A stretch of DNA of 64,000 bases from Nocardia vinacea (GCF_035920345.1 NZ_CP109149.1:7254001-7318000), one strand, 5' to 3'. Shown: positions 19,357 to 28,745, numbered from the stretch's first letter. The notes: generated by a model not told the origin, from the sequence alone. Numbers and translations: made by a program.

Positions 19357-20130
19357 GTTTTCTCGGGGTAGCCGTTTCCGCCGACCGGATCGGAGTTCCG
19401 CCGTGACGAGCCGGTAGCCCAGGTCGAGGTGGGATTTGTCGAGCAGCTCGGCATGCCGTGTGGACCACGCGTCGGTGGCGAGATCGTCGCGGAGTCGGTT
19501 CAGTCCGTCCGGTAGTAAGGCCGCCGGTGTCATCGCCAGCATCGACATTCCCGCGCGCACGGTTTCGTCCAGATAGGCCTCGGGTCGCCGCCAGTACGCG
19601 CCGCCGAAGCCGTCGACGCAATCATGCGGGACCGGGATCGGGGTGATCGATACCTCGCCGAGTAGGGCGGTGAGGCGCGGGAGGGGGACGGCAAGGCGCG
19701 CATCAGTTACGGCCGCGGCGGGCAGATAGTCACGGACCAGCCAGAATTCGCGGTAGACGGTGTGGTCCCAGGTGAGGATGACGATGCGGCGGCGGGCGAT
19801 CCGCTTCAGTTCGGCGATGCCGCGATCGAGGTCGTACCAGTGGTGCACGGTCAGGATGGCCAGGGCGGCATCGACAGCATCGGTGTGGATCGGCAGCTGC
19901 TCGGCGACCGCCTGTACCACGGGTGCGGCGGCGGGTGGGCGTTGCGCGATCATCACCTCGCTCGGCTCGACCGCGATCACGGTGTCGGTCGGCTCGTACG
20001 ATCCGCTGCCGGCGCCGATATTGGCGACGGAGTCCATACCGCGCACCGCGTCATCGATGACCGCGGCGATGCGCGGATCCGGTTGCCTGGTCCGGGCGTA
20101 CGTCTGTCCGGTGTGGTCGTAAAGAGCCAT
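19354..20130 (-). CDS. Class I SAM-dependent methyltransferase
   Basis: This 258-residue protein starts MALYDHTGQTYARTRQPDP, typical of a UbiE-like group, with motif I shortened to VANIGAGSGSYEP, the acidic VIAVEPS after strand 2 and ILTVHHWYDLDRG around the active-site loop. The substrate is unknown. ATG 20130 is used; an open frame continues upstream to 20421 but reads through the neighbouring acyltransferase gene and is not coding. It lies 64 bp downstream of the WS/DGAT gene, in the same direction. Confidence 0.83.
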   Translation of the reverse strand: MALYDHTGQTYARTRQPDPRIAAVIDDAVRGMDSVANIGAGSGSYEPTDTVIAVEPSEVMIAQRPPAAAPVVQAVAEQLPIHTDAVDAALAILTVHHWYDLDRGIAELKRIARRRIVILTWDHTVYREFWLVRDYLPAAAVTDARLAVPLPRLTALLGEVSITPIPVPHDCVDGFGGAYWRRPEAYLDETVRAGMSMLAMTPAALLPDGLNRLRDDLATDAWSTRHAELLDKSHLDLGYRLVTAELRSGRRKRLPREN

Positions 20131-20194
20131 CGTCGCCCGCCCGTCGCCAGTCGATCGTCTCAGCTTATCGACCGGCGGGCGGGCTATTCGAGGG

Positions 20195-21550
20195 TCAGCT
20201 GGCGGACTGCTCCAACTCGGCCAGCGAATCTTCCAAGTGGTCGAGCAGGCTTTGCAGTCGCGGCACGCTGCGGCGGCAGCCCACGAGCCCGAAGTCCAGA
20301 CTGTCGACATTGGTGGTGAGGGTGATGTTGACGGCCTGCCCGTCGAACGGAATCGACATCGGGTAAGAGGCGTCCAGGCGCGCGCCGTTCCAGTACTGCG
20401 GTTCCTTGGGGCCGGGGACATTCGAGATGACGATATTGAACGGCGGGTTCGTGAACGACAGCATGCCGGGCAGCAGGGTCAGGGCAAGCGGGCTGAGCAT
20501 CAATCCGGATAGCGCCATGGTCTGGATGGGCGAGAGTGAGTTGTAGACCTCTTTGCTGCGGCGCATCGATTCGCTCACCACGCGCAGCCGTTCGATCGGA
20601 TCGGCGATATCGGTGCCGAGATTGCACAGGATCGCGCCGACCTTGACGCCACTGGCCTCGGAATCGTCCTCGTCGGCCCGTAGCGAGACCGGGACCATGG
20701 CGATCAACGGCTTATCGGGCAATGCATTCTGTTCGATCAGATACGCGCGCAACGCGCCCGCCGACATCGCGAGCACCACATCGTTGACGGTCGTGCCGGT
20801 CGCCTTCTTGACCTGCTTGACCCGCTCCAGCGGCCAGGACCGGACCGCGCACCGGCGGGCGCCGCCGATCGGCACATTGAACATCGAGCGCGGCGCCTCG
20901 AAGGGCATGGTCAACTGTTGCTGCACCAATGCGGCGCGCGCGACCCGCAGCGCGGCTGGCCCGGAATTGGCCGCCGACAAGAGATTTCGCGCGAGCCCGC
21001 CCAGCAGCGAGCCCGATGGCTCGGTCTTGCGCTTCGACCGAGGCAGGTTCCATGGCACGCGTGTTTCGCTCGCCGTGGGATCGTTGGTGAGCGTTCGCTG
21101 CAGCACTCGCTGCGCGGTGACGCCATCGATCAGCGCGTGATGCATCTTCGAGTAGAGCGCGAAGCGGCCGTCGTTCAGGCCCTCCACCACGTGGATCTCC
21201 CATAGCGGGCGGTGCCGGTCGAGCAGGGCGCTGTGCAGGTCGGAGGCGAGTTCGAGCAGTTGATCGAAGCTGCCGGGACTCGGCAGCGCCGATCGACGCA
21301 GGTGATACCCGAGTTCGACGTCCTCGGCCTGAGTCCACGCCAACTGCGGTGCGCCGAGCCAGGTTGCCGGGCGCTTGCGGAAGGTGGGGTGGAATTCGTT
21401 GTCCGCCAACAACTTCTCGTGGGTCAGCCGCGCGAAATCGGGCCCGGCGTCCTCCGGTGCCTCGAATAGTTGTAGCGAACCGACGTGCATCGGATGCTCG
21501 CGGGATTCGGCGAGCAGAAATACGGCATCGATCGGAGAAATGAGCTCCAT
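20195..21550 (-). CDS. Wax ester synthase / diacylglycerol acyltransferase (WS/DGAT)
   Basis: This 451-residue protein has the catalytic HHxxxDG motif (His137-Gly143, MHHALIDG), an N-terminal MELISPIDAVFLLAE typical of the family, and the PLIAMVPVSLR and SNVPGP conserved segments. It transfers acyl groups from acyl-CoA to diacylglycerol or fatty alcohols, making triacylglycerol or wax ester stores at the membrane. Mycolate actinobacteria carry many paralogues, so a specific symbol is not given. Start ATG 21550 follows a G-rich site; the upstream extension to 21661 has no coding character. Confidence 0.92.
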   Translation of the reverse strand: MELISPIDAVFLLAESREHPMHVGSLQLFEAPEDAGPDFARLTHEKLLADNEFHPTFRKRPATWLGAPQLAWTQAEDVELGYHLRRSALPSPGSFDQLLELASDLHSALLDRHRPLWEIHVVEGLNDGRFALYSKMHHALIDGVTAQRVLQRTLTNDPTASETRVPWNLPRSKRKTEPSGSLLGGLARNLLSAANSGPAALRVARAALVQQQLTMPFEAPRSMFNVPIGGARRCAVRSWPLERVKQVKKATGTTVNDVVLAMSAGALRAYLIEQNALPDKPLIAMVPVSLRADEDDSEASGVKVGAILCNLGTDIADPIERLRVVSESMRRSKEVYNSLSPIQTMALSGLMLSPLALTLLPGMLSFTNPPFNIVISNVPGPKEPQYWNGARLDASYPMSIPFDGQAVNITLTTNVDSLDFGLVGCRRSVPRLQSLLDHLEDSLAELEQSAS

Positions 21551-21695
21551 GGTGTGTCGCCCCCTGACGACGGTGTGGTGCTTAGGTCTTTGGTGAAAAG
21601 GAAAACGACCACGATGTCGATAAGGGCCCGCACAGCCATGTCCCCTGTGCGCTGTCCTCAACCCTACTGAAAGGTGCGGATTCGCGTTCGCCGAA

Positions 21696-22343
21696 TCAGC
21701 GATCCTTGACCAGGAGCAGGTACGCCTGGCGGCCCCGCTCGCCGGGATCCGGTTCTCGGACCAACCGGGCGGTCGGCGTGAAGCCGGCCTGTTCGGCCAG
21801 CGTGGCGAGCCGAGCCGGTGACCATAGGTAGGCGGTTATCACCTTGTGGTCGAACGGTTCCGCATCCTGGACATCTGGTGCCTGGAAGAACGCGAGCAGT
21901 GCGTGCCCTCCTGCCTCGAGTACCCGATGAAACTCTGCCAGCACAGCGGGCATTCGTTCGGGCGGCAGATGGATGAACGAGTACCACACGAGAATTCCCG
22001 CGAGAGTGGCGTCGCCGATATCGAGGCGCTCGAGCGAGCCCTCCTCGAAGTCGAGAGTCGGATACTGAGCCCGCGCCAATTCGAGCAGCCGCGGTGACAG
22101 GTCGATCCCGAAGATATCCAGGCCGAGCTCGGACAGATGCGCGGTCAATCGGCCTTCACCGCACCCGATATCGGCCACTCGACCGTCGTGCACCAGTTCC
22201 GCGAATATACCGAGCATGGCGCGGTCGAACGGCTGTGTTGCCAGGTGATCTTTGGCGAATTCGGCGTAGCGGATGGCGATATCGTCATAGGCGGCGCGGG
22301 TGTGCGCCACGTCCGCGGGATCGGTTCGACTGTTCGCTGTCAC
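21696..22343 (-). CDS. Class I SAM-dependent methyltransferase
   Basis: This 215-residue protein has VADIGCGEGRLT (motif I), FGIDLSPRLLELAR (acidic end of strand 2) and RVLEAGGHALLAF, all in order. The start is taken as GTG 22343, where typical N-terminal sequence begins; upstream codons run through a DoxX remnant. The ribosome-binding site is weak, so the start is uncertain by a few codons. The substrate is unknown. Confidence 0.8.
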   Translation of the reverse strand: MTANSRTDPADVAHTRAAYDDIAIRYAEFAKDHLATQPFDRAMLGIFAELVHDGRVADIGCGEGRLTAHLSELGLDIFGIDLSPRLLELARAQYPTLDFEEGSLERLDIGDATLAGILVWYSFIHLPPERMPAVLAEFHRVLEAGGHALLAFFQAPDVQDAEPFDHKVITAYLWSPARLATLAEQAGFTPTARLVREPDPGERGRQAYLLLVKDR

Positions 22344-22640
22344 TCCGACATCATTCCACTGCGAAGCCCCGCGACTGGTATGCGGCGCAACGGTTTTTCG
22401 AGGTGCAGGGCCGTATCGCAGGTGCCGAGAAGGGTGGCGCCGCTCGCTACGACAAGGACGCCGTAGGAACACATTTCGTCGAAACCCACCAGGTCCACAT
22501 CGCCGCCGCGAAGGCGATCAACACCACGGCCGCGGCGCGTGCGGTGAGTTTCGCGGCGATACCGAGGATCAAGCCGATGGCCAGGAGGGTTTCCGATGCG
22601 GTCGCGATGGCGGCGAGCGCGGGCACCGACCAATCCGGGG
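22340..22640 (-). pseudogene. DoxX-family membrane protein remnant with frameshift
   Basis: Leftward, the peptide LAAIATASETLLAIGLILG followed by RAAAVVLIAFAAAM is characteristic of DoxX proteins. The frame then runs into a stop after MWTWW. A second frame supplies FDEMCSYGVLVVASGATLLG, the expected next helix. The two pieces meet near 22500, so one frameshift and an N-terminal truncation have inactivated the gene. An intact DoxX gene lies 1.2 kb away (23838-24254). Confidence 0.6.
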
Positions 22641-22664
22641 GGCGCCGGGCGCGGACGGTGTGTC

Positions 22665-22748
22665 GAGGTGACGTCCGACTCGGCCGATCAGCGGGCCCGG
22701 CTGGTTCGCCTCACGCCGCTCGGCTGGTCCGTGGTCGAGGCGGGGTTG
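22665..22748 (+). pseudogene. MarR-family regulator C-terminal remnant
   Basis: Rightward, the peptide SADQRARLVRLTPLGWSVVE matches the wing and following helix of MarR proteins (typical form DxRxxLVxLTxxG). No N-terminal half is present, and the frame runs into the 3' end of the convergent EamA gene. Confidence 0.45.
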
Positions 22749-22753
22749 GATGC

Positions 22754-23683
22754 TCAGGACTGGGTGACCGGCGTCGCGGCCGGTTCCTCGGCGGCGCGGG
22801 CGCGGGTGGTGCCGAGGATCGAGCCGAGAATGACCAGCGGGAAGCCGATGCCCATGCCGACGGTCAGCGGTTCGTCCAGCAGGGTCACGCCGAGCAGGAT
22901 GGCCACCGCCGGATTGATGTAGGTGATGACCGTGGCGCGGGCCGGGCCGACCTCGCTGATCAGTGCGAAGAACACCAGGAAAGCTGCGGCGGTGCAGATT
23001 GCGGCCAGCCCGAGCACCGACCACGACGCGTCGGCGGTGAAATGTGTCGGCCGGCGCAATGCGGCGAACGGTGTGTAGATCACCGCGGCCAGAATCAGTG
23101 ATCCGGTGACAACACCGAGCGGCGGCAGGTCGGCGAGTGCGCGGTTGATGATGATCGGGCCGACGGCGTAGCCGATGGTGGTCAGCCCGATGGCGCCGAT
23201 GGCGGCGGGCTGGGTCAGATCGATATCGAAGCCGACCAGCGCAGCGACCCCCGCGAATCCGATGATCAAGCCGATGGTCCGGCGTGCGTCGAAGCGATCG
23301 TGTGCGAAGGAGTACTTGGGCCACATTTTTGCACCGAGACCCTGAATGGGTTTGGCCAGGATCACCACTCCGACCAGCGGAACCGCGGCGATCAGTAGCC
23401 CGACGGTCGAGCTGTTCAATGTGGTCTCCGCGTACCCGATCAGAAACCACGGTCCGGTGATCTCGACCAGTGTGTACAGCAGCAGCGGGCGCCAGCGCTC
23501 GAGTACCGGGGCGAGTGTCTTGGTGTAGAGCGCGATCGGCAGCAGGATCAGCGCGCCGAGGGCGGTCCGGCCGAATGCCACCACGATCGGGTCGAAATCC
23601 TCGACCGCGATCCGGATCATCGCGTAGGGCACGCCCCAGATGACGCCCATCGCCAAGAACAGCACCCACCCGCGCTGCGTCAT
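22754..23683 (-). CDS. EamA/DMT-family transporter
   Basis: This 309-residue protein has ten predicted membrane helices arranged as two EamA repeats, starting MTQRGWVLFLAMGVIWGVPYAMI. The second repeat contains the family's ISEVGPARATVITYINPAVAILLG segment with the conserved Pro. It probably exports amino acids, metabolites or drugs. ATG 23683 has GGTGAAG upstream; the longer frame to 23740 is less likely. It is divergent from the DoxX gene; the space between contains two palindromes that could be a shared operator. Confidence 0.87.
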   Translation of the reverse strand: MTQRGWVLFLAMGVIWGVPYAMIRIAVEDFDPIVVAFGRTALGALILLPIALYTKTLAPVLERWRPLLLYTLVEITGPWFLIGYAETTLNSSTVGLLIAAVPLVGVVILAKPIQGLGAKMWPKYSFAHDRFDARRTIGLIIGFAGVAALVGFDIDLTQPAAIGAIGLTTIGYAVGPIIINRALADLPPLGVVTGSLILAAVIYTPFAALRRPTHFTADASWSVLGLAAICTAAAFLVFFALISEVGPARATVITYINPAVAILLGVTLLDEPLTVGMGIGFPLVILGSILGTTRARAAEEPAATPVTQS

Positions 23684-23737
23684 CGCTTCACCATCTCGCC
23701 CCGCTCGCTTCCGATCGAATCGGAGCCTATACGAAAA

Positions 23738-23803
23738 CATCCCATCACGGGATGGTTGGCAGCGCGATGAATTCGGCGATCAGATCTCGTCTGTACCGGT
23801 ACA
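23738..23803. promoter_or_regulatory. Two palindromes in the EamA/DoxX divergent promoter
   Basis: CATCCC-ATCAC-GGGATG (23738-23754) and the perfect 12-bp palindrome TGTACCGGTACA (23792-23803) lie between the divergent starts. Both are operator-sized. The adjacent MarR remnant could once have been the cognate regulator. Confidence 0.4.
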
Positions 23804-23837
23804 AGATCCGATACACGTCCTCGGAAGGACTCATACC

Positions 23838-24254
23838 ATGACCGCTGAGAACACCGCCGAGGTCGGCGCGGGGCCCGGCCGTTCCCTCAACATCAGCTTG
23901 TGGGTGCTGCAGGGCCTGCTTGCCGCGTTCTTCGCATTCGCCTCCGCTACGCCGAAGCTCATCGGCGAGTCCAGCGCCGTCGAAGGCTTCGACTTGATCG
24001 GGGCCGGCGACTGGTTCCGCTACTTCGTCGGCGCCGTCGAACTGGCCGGTGCGATCGGCCTGGTCATCCCGCGCCTGTCGGGACTGGCCGCCATCGGCCT
24101 GAGCCTCACGATGATCGGCGCCGCCTACACCAACGCCTTCGTCGTCGACGGCTACTGGCCGGTCTACACCCCGCTGATCCTGCTGGTGCTGTTCGTCTTC
24201 ATCGCCTGGGGGCGTCGGGATGAGACCAAGCGGCTGTTCGGTCGAGATGCCTAG
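23838..24254 (+). CDS. DoxX-family membrane protein
   Basis: This 138-residue protein has four predicted membrane helices (starting at SLWVLQGLLAAFFAFASATPKL) and matches DoxX/DoxX-like proteins of unknown mechanism, some linked to quinone or thiol redox systems in actinobacteria. ATG 23838 is chosen because GGAAGGA lies upstream. It is divergent from EamA and convergent with the cutinase gene, with a hairpin between them. Confidence 0.82.
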   Translation: MTAENTAEVGAGPGRSLNISLWVLQGLLAAFFAFASATPKLIGESSAVEGFDLIGAGDWFRYFVGAVELAGAIGLVIPRLSGLAAIGLSLTMIGAAYTNAFVVDGYWPVYTPLILLVLFVFIAWGRRDETKRLFGRDA

Positions 24255-24305
24255 GGCTACCGGCAGGCGCCATCCGACGTCTCGACCGCTGAAAAGGATG
24301 CCGGT

Positions 24306-24340
24306 GCAGGTCCGCGACGGCGCCGGCCGTGCGGACCTGC
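24306..24340. terminator. Hairpin between the DoxX and cutinase genes
   Basis: GCAGGTCCGC (24306-24315) and GCGGACCTGC (24331-24340) form a perfect 10-bp stem with a 15-nt loop in the 99 bp between two convergent genes. No clear T-run follows, so termination strength is uncertain. Confidence 0.5.
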
Positions 24341-24353
24341 GCTCCTGGCCGGG

Positions 24354-26000
24354 TCAGGGGCGACTCGACCCGCTGGTGGTGGTCGGTGCCGTGGATTGCG
24401 TTGTCGTGGTGGTGGATTCGGTGGTGGTCGGCTTCGGGGGCTGAGTGGTCGTGGTGGTCGAGGCCGGTGGTGTCGTCACTGCCGGGGTGCTCGGCGGCGG
24501 CGGTGTGGTGGTCGTCGGCTGACTGCTGACTTCCGTCTTCGCGGGGGCGGCTGTGGTGGTCGTCGGTGACGTGGTCGTGGTCTTGCTCGGCTCGGGTGTC
24601 TTGGTCGTCGAGGTCGCTGCCTGGTAGGCGGCGGCGAGATCGGCCGACTCCGGCTTGGCGGTCGTGTCGACCGGCTGACCCGCCTGGGCCTGCTTCGCCA
24701 GATGGGTGAGCCAGGCGGCCGCGTACTCGGCGGATGTCAGCGGCTTGCCGTTGTCCGGGTCGGCATCGCGCCAGTAGTCGAAGTGGTGACCGGTCGCATT
24801 GGGACCGAGTGTCTGCTGGTAGGGGTCGCTCATGATCACCGGGATGGTGTTCTGGTTCGTCACGATGAGGCCGATGATTTCGTTGAACACCTTCTGCGGC
24901 AGATAGGCCAGCGGCGACATCTGATTGGTCGAGATCGCTTCCGCCTCGGCCGACGTCTGCGGCGTCTGTCCCGGCTTGTATCCCGGATCCGAAACCCTCA
25001 GCAGCACTTGCAGAAACGTCTCATCGCTCTGCATCCAGTTCGGCTGCGACTGGATATCCGCGAATGCCGCCAACGCGATTCGGCCGAGGACAACGGCTAC
25101 GTCCTGCCCGGTCGCCGGGGTGAGCCCGTCGCGTTCCAGTGCGTCGACATTCAACTGCCGACCCACATTCACCACCAACTGCAGCAGTGAAATGTTCTGC
25201 GGTGCCGAGCACGTGAGGTCGCCATCGGAGCAGAACGACGCGATCTTGCCGTTCAGCGCACCGAAGTCACCGCTGGTGCCGGGCAGCGCACCCTGGCCCG
25301 ACGTGGCTTTCGTGCCGTTCTGATACGTCTGGTCGAAGCCGTCGGGGTTGCTGTACGGATCCTTCGAACCTGGGAACGGACCGTCGCCCGCCGAACGTCC
25401 GGCGTCGGCGAGGATGACGACACCGACGACATCGGCCGGATCGACGATGCCGTAGCCGCCGTCCTGATCGGCGGTCTGATGCCCGATCGTCATGGCGACG
25501 CGGCGCACCACATCGGCGCCCTCGCTGTAGCCGACGATCGAGAACTTGGTATCCGGGCAGGCCTGCGCGATTTCCCGCATCACCTGTTCGGTATTCGCGA
25601 CACCCGTGTTGACGGCATCCTCGTAGCTGTCCATATTCGCCGGATACGCGATGTAGACCGCGGCATACGAGCCGGGATCGACATCGTCGGCCGGTGCGTT
25701 GACGACCGGATCGACCCATTCGCTGCTGTGATCACCGGACAGCGCCGCGGGCAACGCGTTGCCATTGGCATCGACCAGCATTTTCGTGGTCGCGGCGTCC
25801 GGCGTATCCCGACGTCCGGCGACCGAAATGGTCACCATGTCGTGACACTCCGTGACGGACGCCCGCAGACGCGTATCGACCGTTTCGTGCGTCGATGTGA
25901 TTGCCATGGACGCGGCGACAATCGCCACCACCCCCAGTGATGCGGGCGCGACGATGGCCGAAGCCATTCGATGGCGCGCGAAGAACTCCCGAAGAGCCAT
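24354..26000 (-). CDS. Secreted cutinase-family serine esterase with Thr/Pro-rich C-terminal tail
   Basis: This 548-residue protein has an uncleaved-type N-terminal membrane segment (residues 13-33) and a cutinase domain. The nucleophile is Ser159 in VGYSEGAD; Asp259 lies between two Cys in FCSDGDLTC, and the catalytic His is 405 or 406 (GHHFDYW). It would hydrolyse lipid or polyester esters outside the membrane. Residues about 460-548 are almost entirely Thr, Pro and Ser, like a cell-wall-spanning or glycosylated stalk. The domain between Asp259 and His405 is longer than in classical cutinases, as in mycobacterial large cutinase-like proteins. Confidence 0.88.
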   Translation of the reverse strand: MALREFFARHRMASAIVAPASLGVVAIVAASMAITSTHETVDTRLRASVTECHDMVTISVAGRRDTPDAATTKMLVDANGNALPAALSGDHSSEWVDPVVNAPADDVDPGSYAAVYIAYPANMDSYEDAVNTGVANTEQVMREIAQACPDTKFSIVGYSEGADVVRRVAMTIGHQTADQDGGYGIVDPADVVGVVILADAGRSAGDGPFPGSKDPYSNPDGFDQTYQNGTKATSGQGALPGTSGDFGALNGKIASFCSDGDLTCSAPQNISLLQLVVNVGRQLNVDALERDGLTPATGQDVAVVLGRIALAAFADIQSQPNWMQSDETFLQVLLRVSDPGYKPGQTPQTSAEAEAISTNQMSPLAYLPQKVFNEIIGLIVTNQNTIPVIMSDPYQQTLGPNATGHHFDYWRDADPDNGKPLTSAEYAAAWLTHLAKQAQAGQPVDTTAKPESADLAAAYQAATSTTKTPEPSKTTTTSPTTTTAAPAKTEVSSQPTTTTPPPPSTPAVTTPPASTTTTTQPPKPTTTESTTTTTQSTAPTTTSGSSRP

Positions 26001-26333
26001 GTCCCGTTCCCCAATCCAAAACCGACAAGTGGACGGACAGGCCCCCCGACAGGCCGTGTGTCACGAAGAACGTCGGGCTCGAAGGCCGAATCGTTACGCG
26101 GGCGGAGAAATGGTCACGCTCGAGCGGCCGAGAACTGTCCGCCGGAATGGGCGACGCTGGCGACCGCGACCACAGATTTCGCAGGGACCGGCCCATGGCT
26201 GGAGACCATGGGGCCGTGCTGCCGGGGCAGCCACGCTGGCTGATCGGCAGTGTCGACGGCAGTCCGCAGGTCGGGTTGCCCGGTTGCTGGAAACCGCACT
26301 TTCCGGGCACCGTGCACTAGAGGTTCTGATCGC
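26001..26333. other. Intergenic stretch without a supported gene
   Basis: This 333-bp space lies between the cutinase start and the 3' end of the fusion gene. Several open frames cross it but none shows a family signature or a convincing ribosome-binding site. It should contain the cutinase promoter. CCATGG occurs twice 13 bp apart (about 26202-26220), with no evident meaning. Confidence 0.4.
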
Positions 26334-28148
26334 TCATCGCGTGAAACGGACGGCCTCGCTCGATACGGCTCCGGCGATGATATCCGCCAATTCATCGGGG
26401 TGTGTCAGTTGCGGGTGATGGGCGGCTCCGTCGATGGTGCTGAATTCGGTTCCCGGCGAAAGTGATTCGACCAGGGCGGGAGTGAGTGGGTCCGCGCTTC
26501 CGGTGATCACGTGGACCGGGCCGGGATATAGCGCGAGCTTGGTGGTGAGTTCGCTGCGCCAGCCTGCGTTCGTCGTTGCGGCGAATAGTGTGGCGACGTT
26601 GGCCGCGACCTTCGCGCGACGCAGATCCTGGACGCTCGATTGCAGCACCGCCGCGTGGTCGGGCGAACCGGTGAGCTTGTCGGACAACGTGTTCGGACGC
26701 TGTCGACGCAGATACCAGCGAGTCAGGGGTGTGACCCGTGCCGAAATTCCGGCACTCGGCTGGAGAAAGAAGGGGGCGACCAGCGTGATCGACCCGACCC
26801 TGTCGGGATGCGCGGCCGCGGCCTCGACCACTGCGGCGGCGCCGATGGAGTGACCGACCAAGTGCGCGCCGGGTGTTCGTTCGAGCAGTGCCTCGACCCA
26901 GGCGTGCCAGTCACCTCGACCGCCCGCGGACAGACCGAGCCCGGGTAGGTCCAGAACCTGGGCGTGGCCGATGGTCGCCGCGACCGGAGCCCAGGTGTCG
27001 GCATTGACCGGCAGGCCGGGCAGCAGCACGGTGGGCGCGTCCGGCTCGCCGATCCGGAACGTTCGCACACCGGCGTATTCGTCGAAAGTCCTTGCGGCAC
27101 AACCGGTTGGCGCAGTACCGAACCGGTGCGCGGCGAGGTGGTCGGCCCATCGCAGGATGCTTCGTGTGGTGTCGGGCAGGTCCAGACCGTGCTTGCGGGC
27201 GAGTTCGTGCGCCGAGTCCGTGGGATACCGGTCGGTGGACAGGAAGGTCAGGGTCTCCGGATCGGCCTTCGTCAACCACTGCGGAAGGCGCTGCACCAGC
27301 GCGACCGGAATGCGCGTGCGCGGCACCGGTACTCGATAGTGTCGACCGACTTGTGACAGCAGGGTCGGCAGTGCGGGCGTAGCGTCGTCGAGCACCCAGT
27401 ACGCCGCACCGGCGGTGGCCGGATCGGTTGGGAGCAGGGTCATGAAGCGGGTCAGATAGTCGACCGGGATCACCGGCACGAAGGTGCGGGAGTTGCCCGG
27501 CAATGCCGCCACCGTGCCTTGCCAAATCTCTTTCATGCTCGCCGCGAGACCCAGTTGCTGATCGGATTCGCCGGTGTCGCTCGGCCCGATGACGGTGGGC
27601 GGGTTGACGATCGACCACGGCACGCCGAGTTCATCGGCGGCGGACTGGAATACCGCATCGCTCTCCACCTTCGACGCCTCATAAGCGCCCAGACGACGAT
27701 GGGTTCGTTCCACCCGCTCTGGGCTCCACGGAACGGTGGTCGGGTCCTGACCGCCAACTCGGTAGCCGGAGACGTATACGAGCCGGGACAGATGTGGCAG
27801 CCGCGCGGCGAAGGACGCCACCGAGCGGACGCTGTCGACATTGCCGTGCCGCGCCTCGTCCTTCGTCATCCCGAATCGGTAAGCGCCAGCGCAGTTGTAG
27901 ATCTCGGTGACATCCGTCCACGCCGAATCCTCGCCCTGGACAAAGGGATCGGCGTCGAAGTCGACAATCAGCTCGGCCGGAGCCGTCCCGCAGCCGTGAT
28001 CGGCCAGCCACGCAGCCAGCCGCGTGAACGATTCACGGCTCCGTACCGCGGCGGTGACGTGGATCCCGGCCTGGTCCAAGGTGAGGATCAAATTGCGGCC
28101 GACAAAGCCGGTGGCGCCGAATACGAGTGCGTGGCGGGTGGTCATCAC
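26334..28148 (-). CDS. Fusion protein: extended SDR (NAD-dependent epimerase-like) plus alpha/beta hydrolase
   Basis: This 604-residue protein joins two enzymes. Residues 1-345 are an extended SDR with GATGFVGRN (10-18) and the catalytic Tyr156/Lys160 pair (YEASK). Residues 355-600 are an alpha/beta hydrolase with nucleophile Ser434 (VGHSIG), Asp553 (TGSADPL) and His577 or 578 (AAHHPQ). The two could act in sequence on an acyl or lactone compound, or one may be regulatory; substrate unknown. It starts at GTG 28148 or ATG 28145, overlapping the TetR stop codon, so the two genes are translationally coupled and probably under that repressor. Confidence 0.87.
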   Translation of the reverse strand: MMTTRHALVFGATGFVGRNLILTLDQAGIHVTAAVRSRESFTRLAAWLADHGCGTAPAELIVDFDADPFVQGEDSAWTDVTEIYNCAGAYRFGMTKDEARHGNVDSVRSVASFAARLPHLSRLVYVSGYRVGGQDPTTVPWSPERVERTHRRLGAYEASKVESDAVFQSAADELGVPWSIVNPPTVIGPSDTGESDQQLGLAASMKEIWQGTVAALPGNSRTFVPVIPVDYLTRFMTLLPTDPATAGAAYWVLDDATPALPTLLSQVGRHYRVPVPRTRIPVALVQRLPQWLTKADPETLTFLSTDRYPTDSAHELARKHGLDLPDTTRSILRWADHLAAHRFGTAPTGCAARTFDEYAGVRTFRIGEPDAPTVLLPGLPVNADTWAPVAATIGHAQVLDLPGLGLSAGGRGDWHAWVEALLERTPGAHLVGHSIGAAAVVEAAAAHPDRVGSITLVAPFFLQPSAGISARVTPLTRWYLRRQRPNTLSDKLTGSPDHAAVLQSSVQDLRRAKVAANVATLFAATTNAGWRSELTTKLALYPGPVHVITGSADPLTPALVESLSPGTEFSTIDGAAHHPQLTHPDELADIIAGAVSSEAVRFTR

Positions 28149-28735
28149 GCCACCGTCCCGGGCTGGTCGAGCAGGGCAGCCAGCAGCTGTGCCGTGCTGT
28201 GCAACGGCTCCACATCGCGTTTGGCGCGCGCCACGATCACCGCACCCTCGACCGCACTGACCGTCGCCGTCGCCAGCGTGCGCGCCGTCGCCTCCGAATG
28301 CCCTGCCGCGACGAGGTATTCACGCACCGGCCCGATCCACGATTCGAACGCCGCCGCACACGCGGCCCGCAGTCGTTCGCTGTGCGCGCCCATCTCCAAC
28401 GTGACCACCGAAACAGGGCAACCGAGCTGAAAATCGCTGTCCGCGACCAACCCGGCCAGCACCTCCACAACCCGCCGAATCACCTCCCCCGGCGAAGCCC
28501 CCGCCCCCGCCGTCTCGTCCAGCAAGCCCCGAAACCGCTCGGCCGCCAACTCGATCGCCTTCTCCCCGAGCTGCTCCTTCCCCTCCGGAAAGTGGAAGTA
28601 CAACGACCCTTTCGGCGCCCCCGCATGGTCCACAACCGTGTTCAACCCCGTACCGCTATACCCCCGAGCCTGGATCAACTCCAGCATCGACTCCACCAAC
28701 TGCCCACTCGTCTGAGCACCTTTGGACGTAACCAT
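28145..28735 (-). CDS. TetR-family regulator, LmrA/YxaF-like
   Basis: This 196-residue protein has an N-terminal HTH (GYSGTGLNTVVDHAGAPKGSLYFHF) and the conserved GCPV(S/A)VVTLE segment in its C-terminal domain that marks the LmrA/YxaF branch. A perfect 14-bp palindrome containing TAGACCGGTCTA lies 11 bp before its start, which fits autoregulation. Its stop codon overlaps the start of the SDR/hydrolase fusion gene, making that the main candidate target. Known branch members respond to flavonoids or antibiotics. Confidence 0.87.
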   Translation of the reverse strand: MVTSKGAQTSGQLVESMLELIQARGYSGTGLNTVVDHAGAPKGSLYFHFPEGKEQLGEKAIELAAERFRGLLDETAGAGASPGEVIRRVVEVLAGLVADSDFQLGCPVSVVTLEMGAHSERLRAACAAAFESWIGPVREYLVAAGHSEATARTLATATVSAVEGAVIVARAKRDVEPLHSTAQLLAALLDQPGTVA

Positions 28736-28745
28736 GGATCCCAGA

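Noticed and set aside
26001..26333. Open frames across the gap upstream of the cutinase gene
   Set aside because: None has a family signature or convincing ribosome-binding site; they look like high-GC chance frames.
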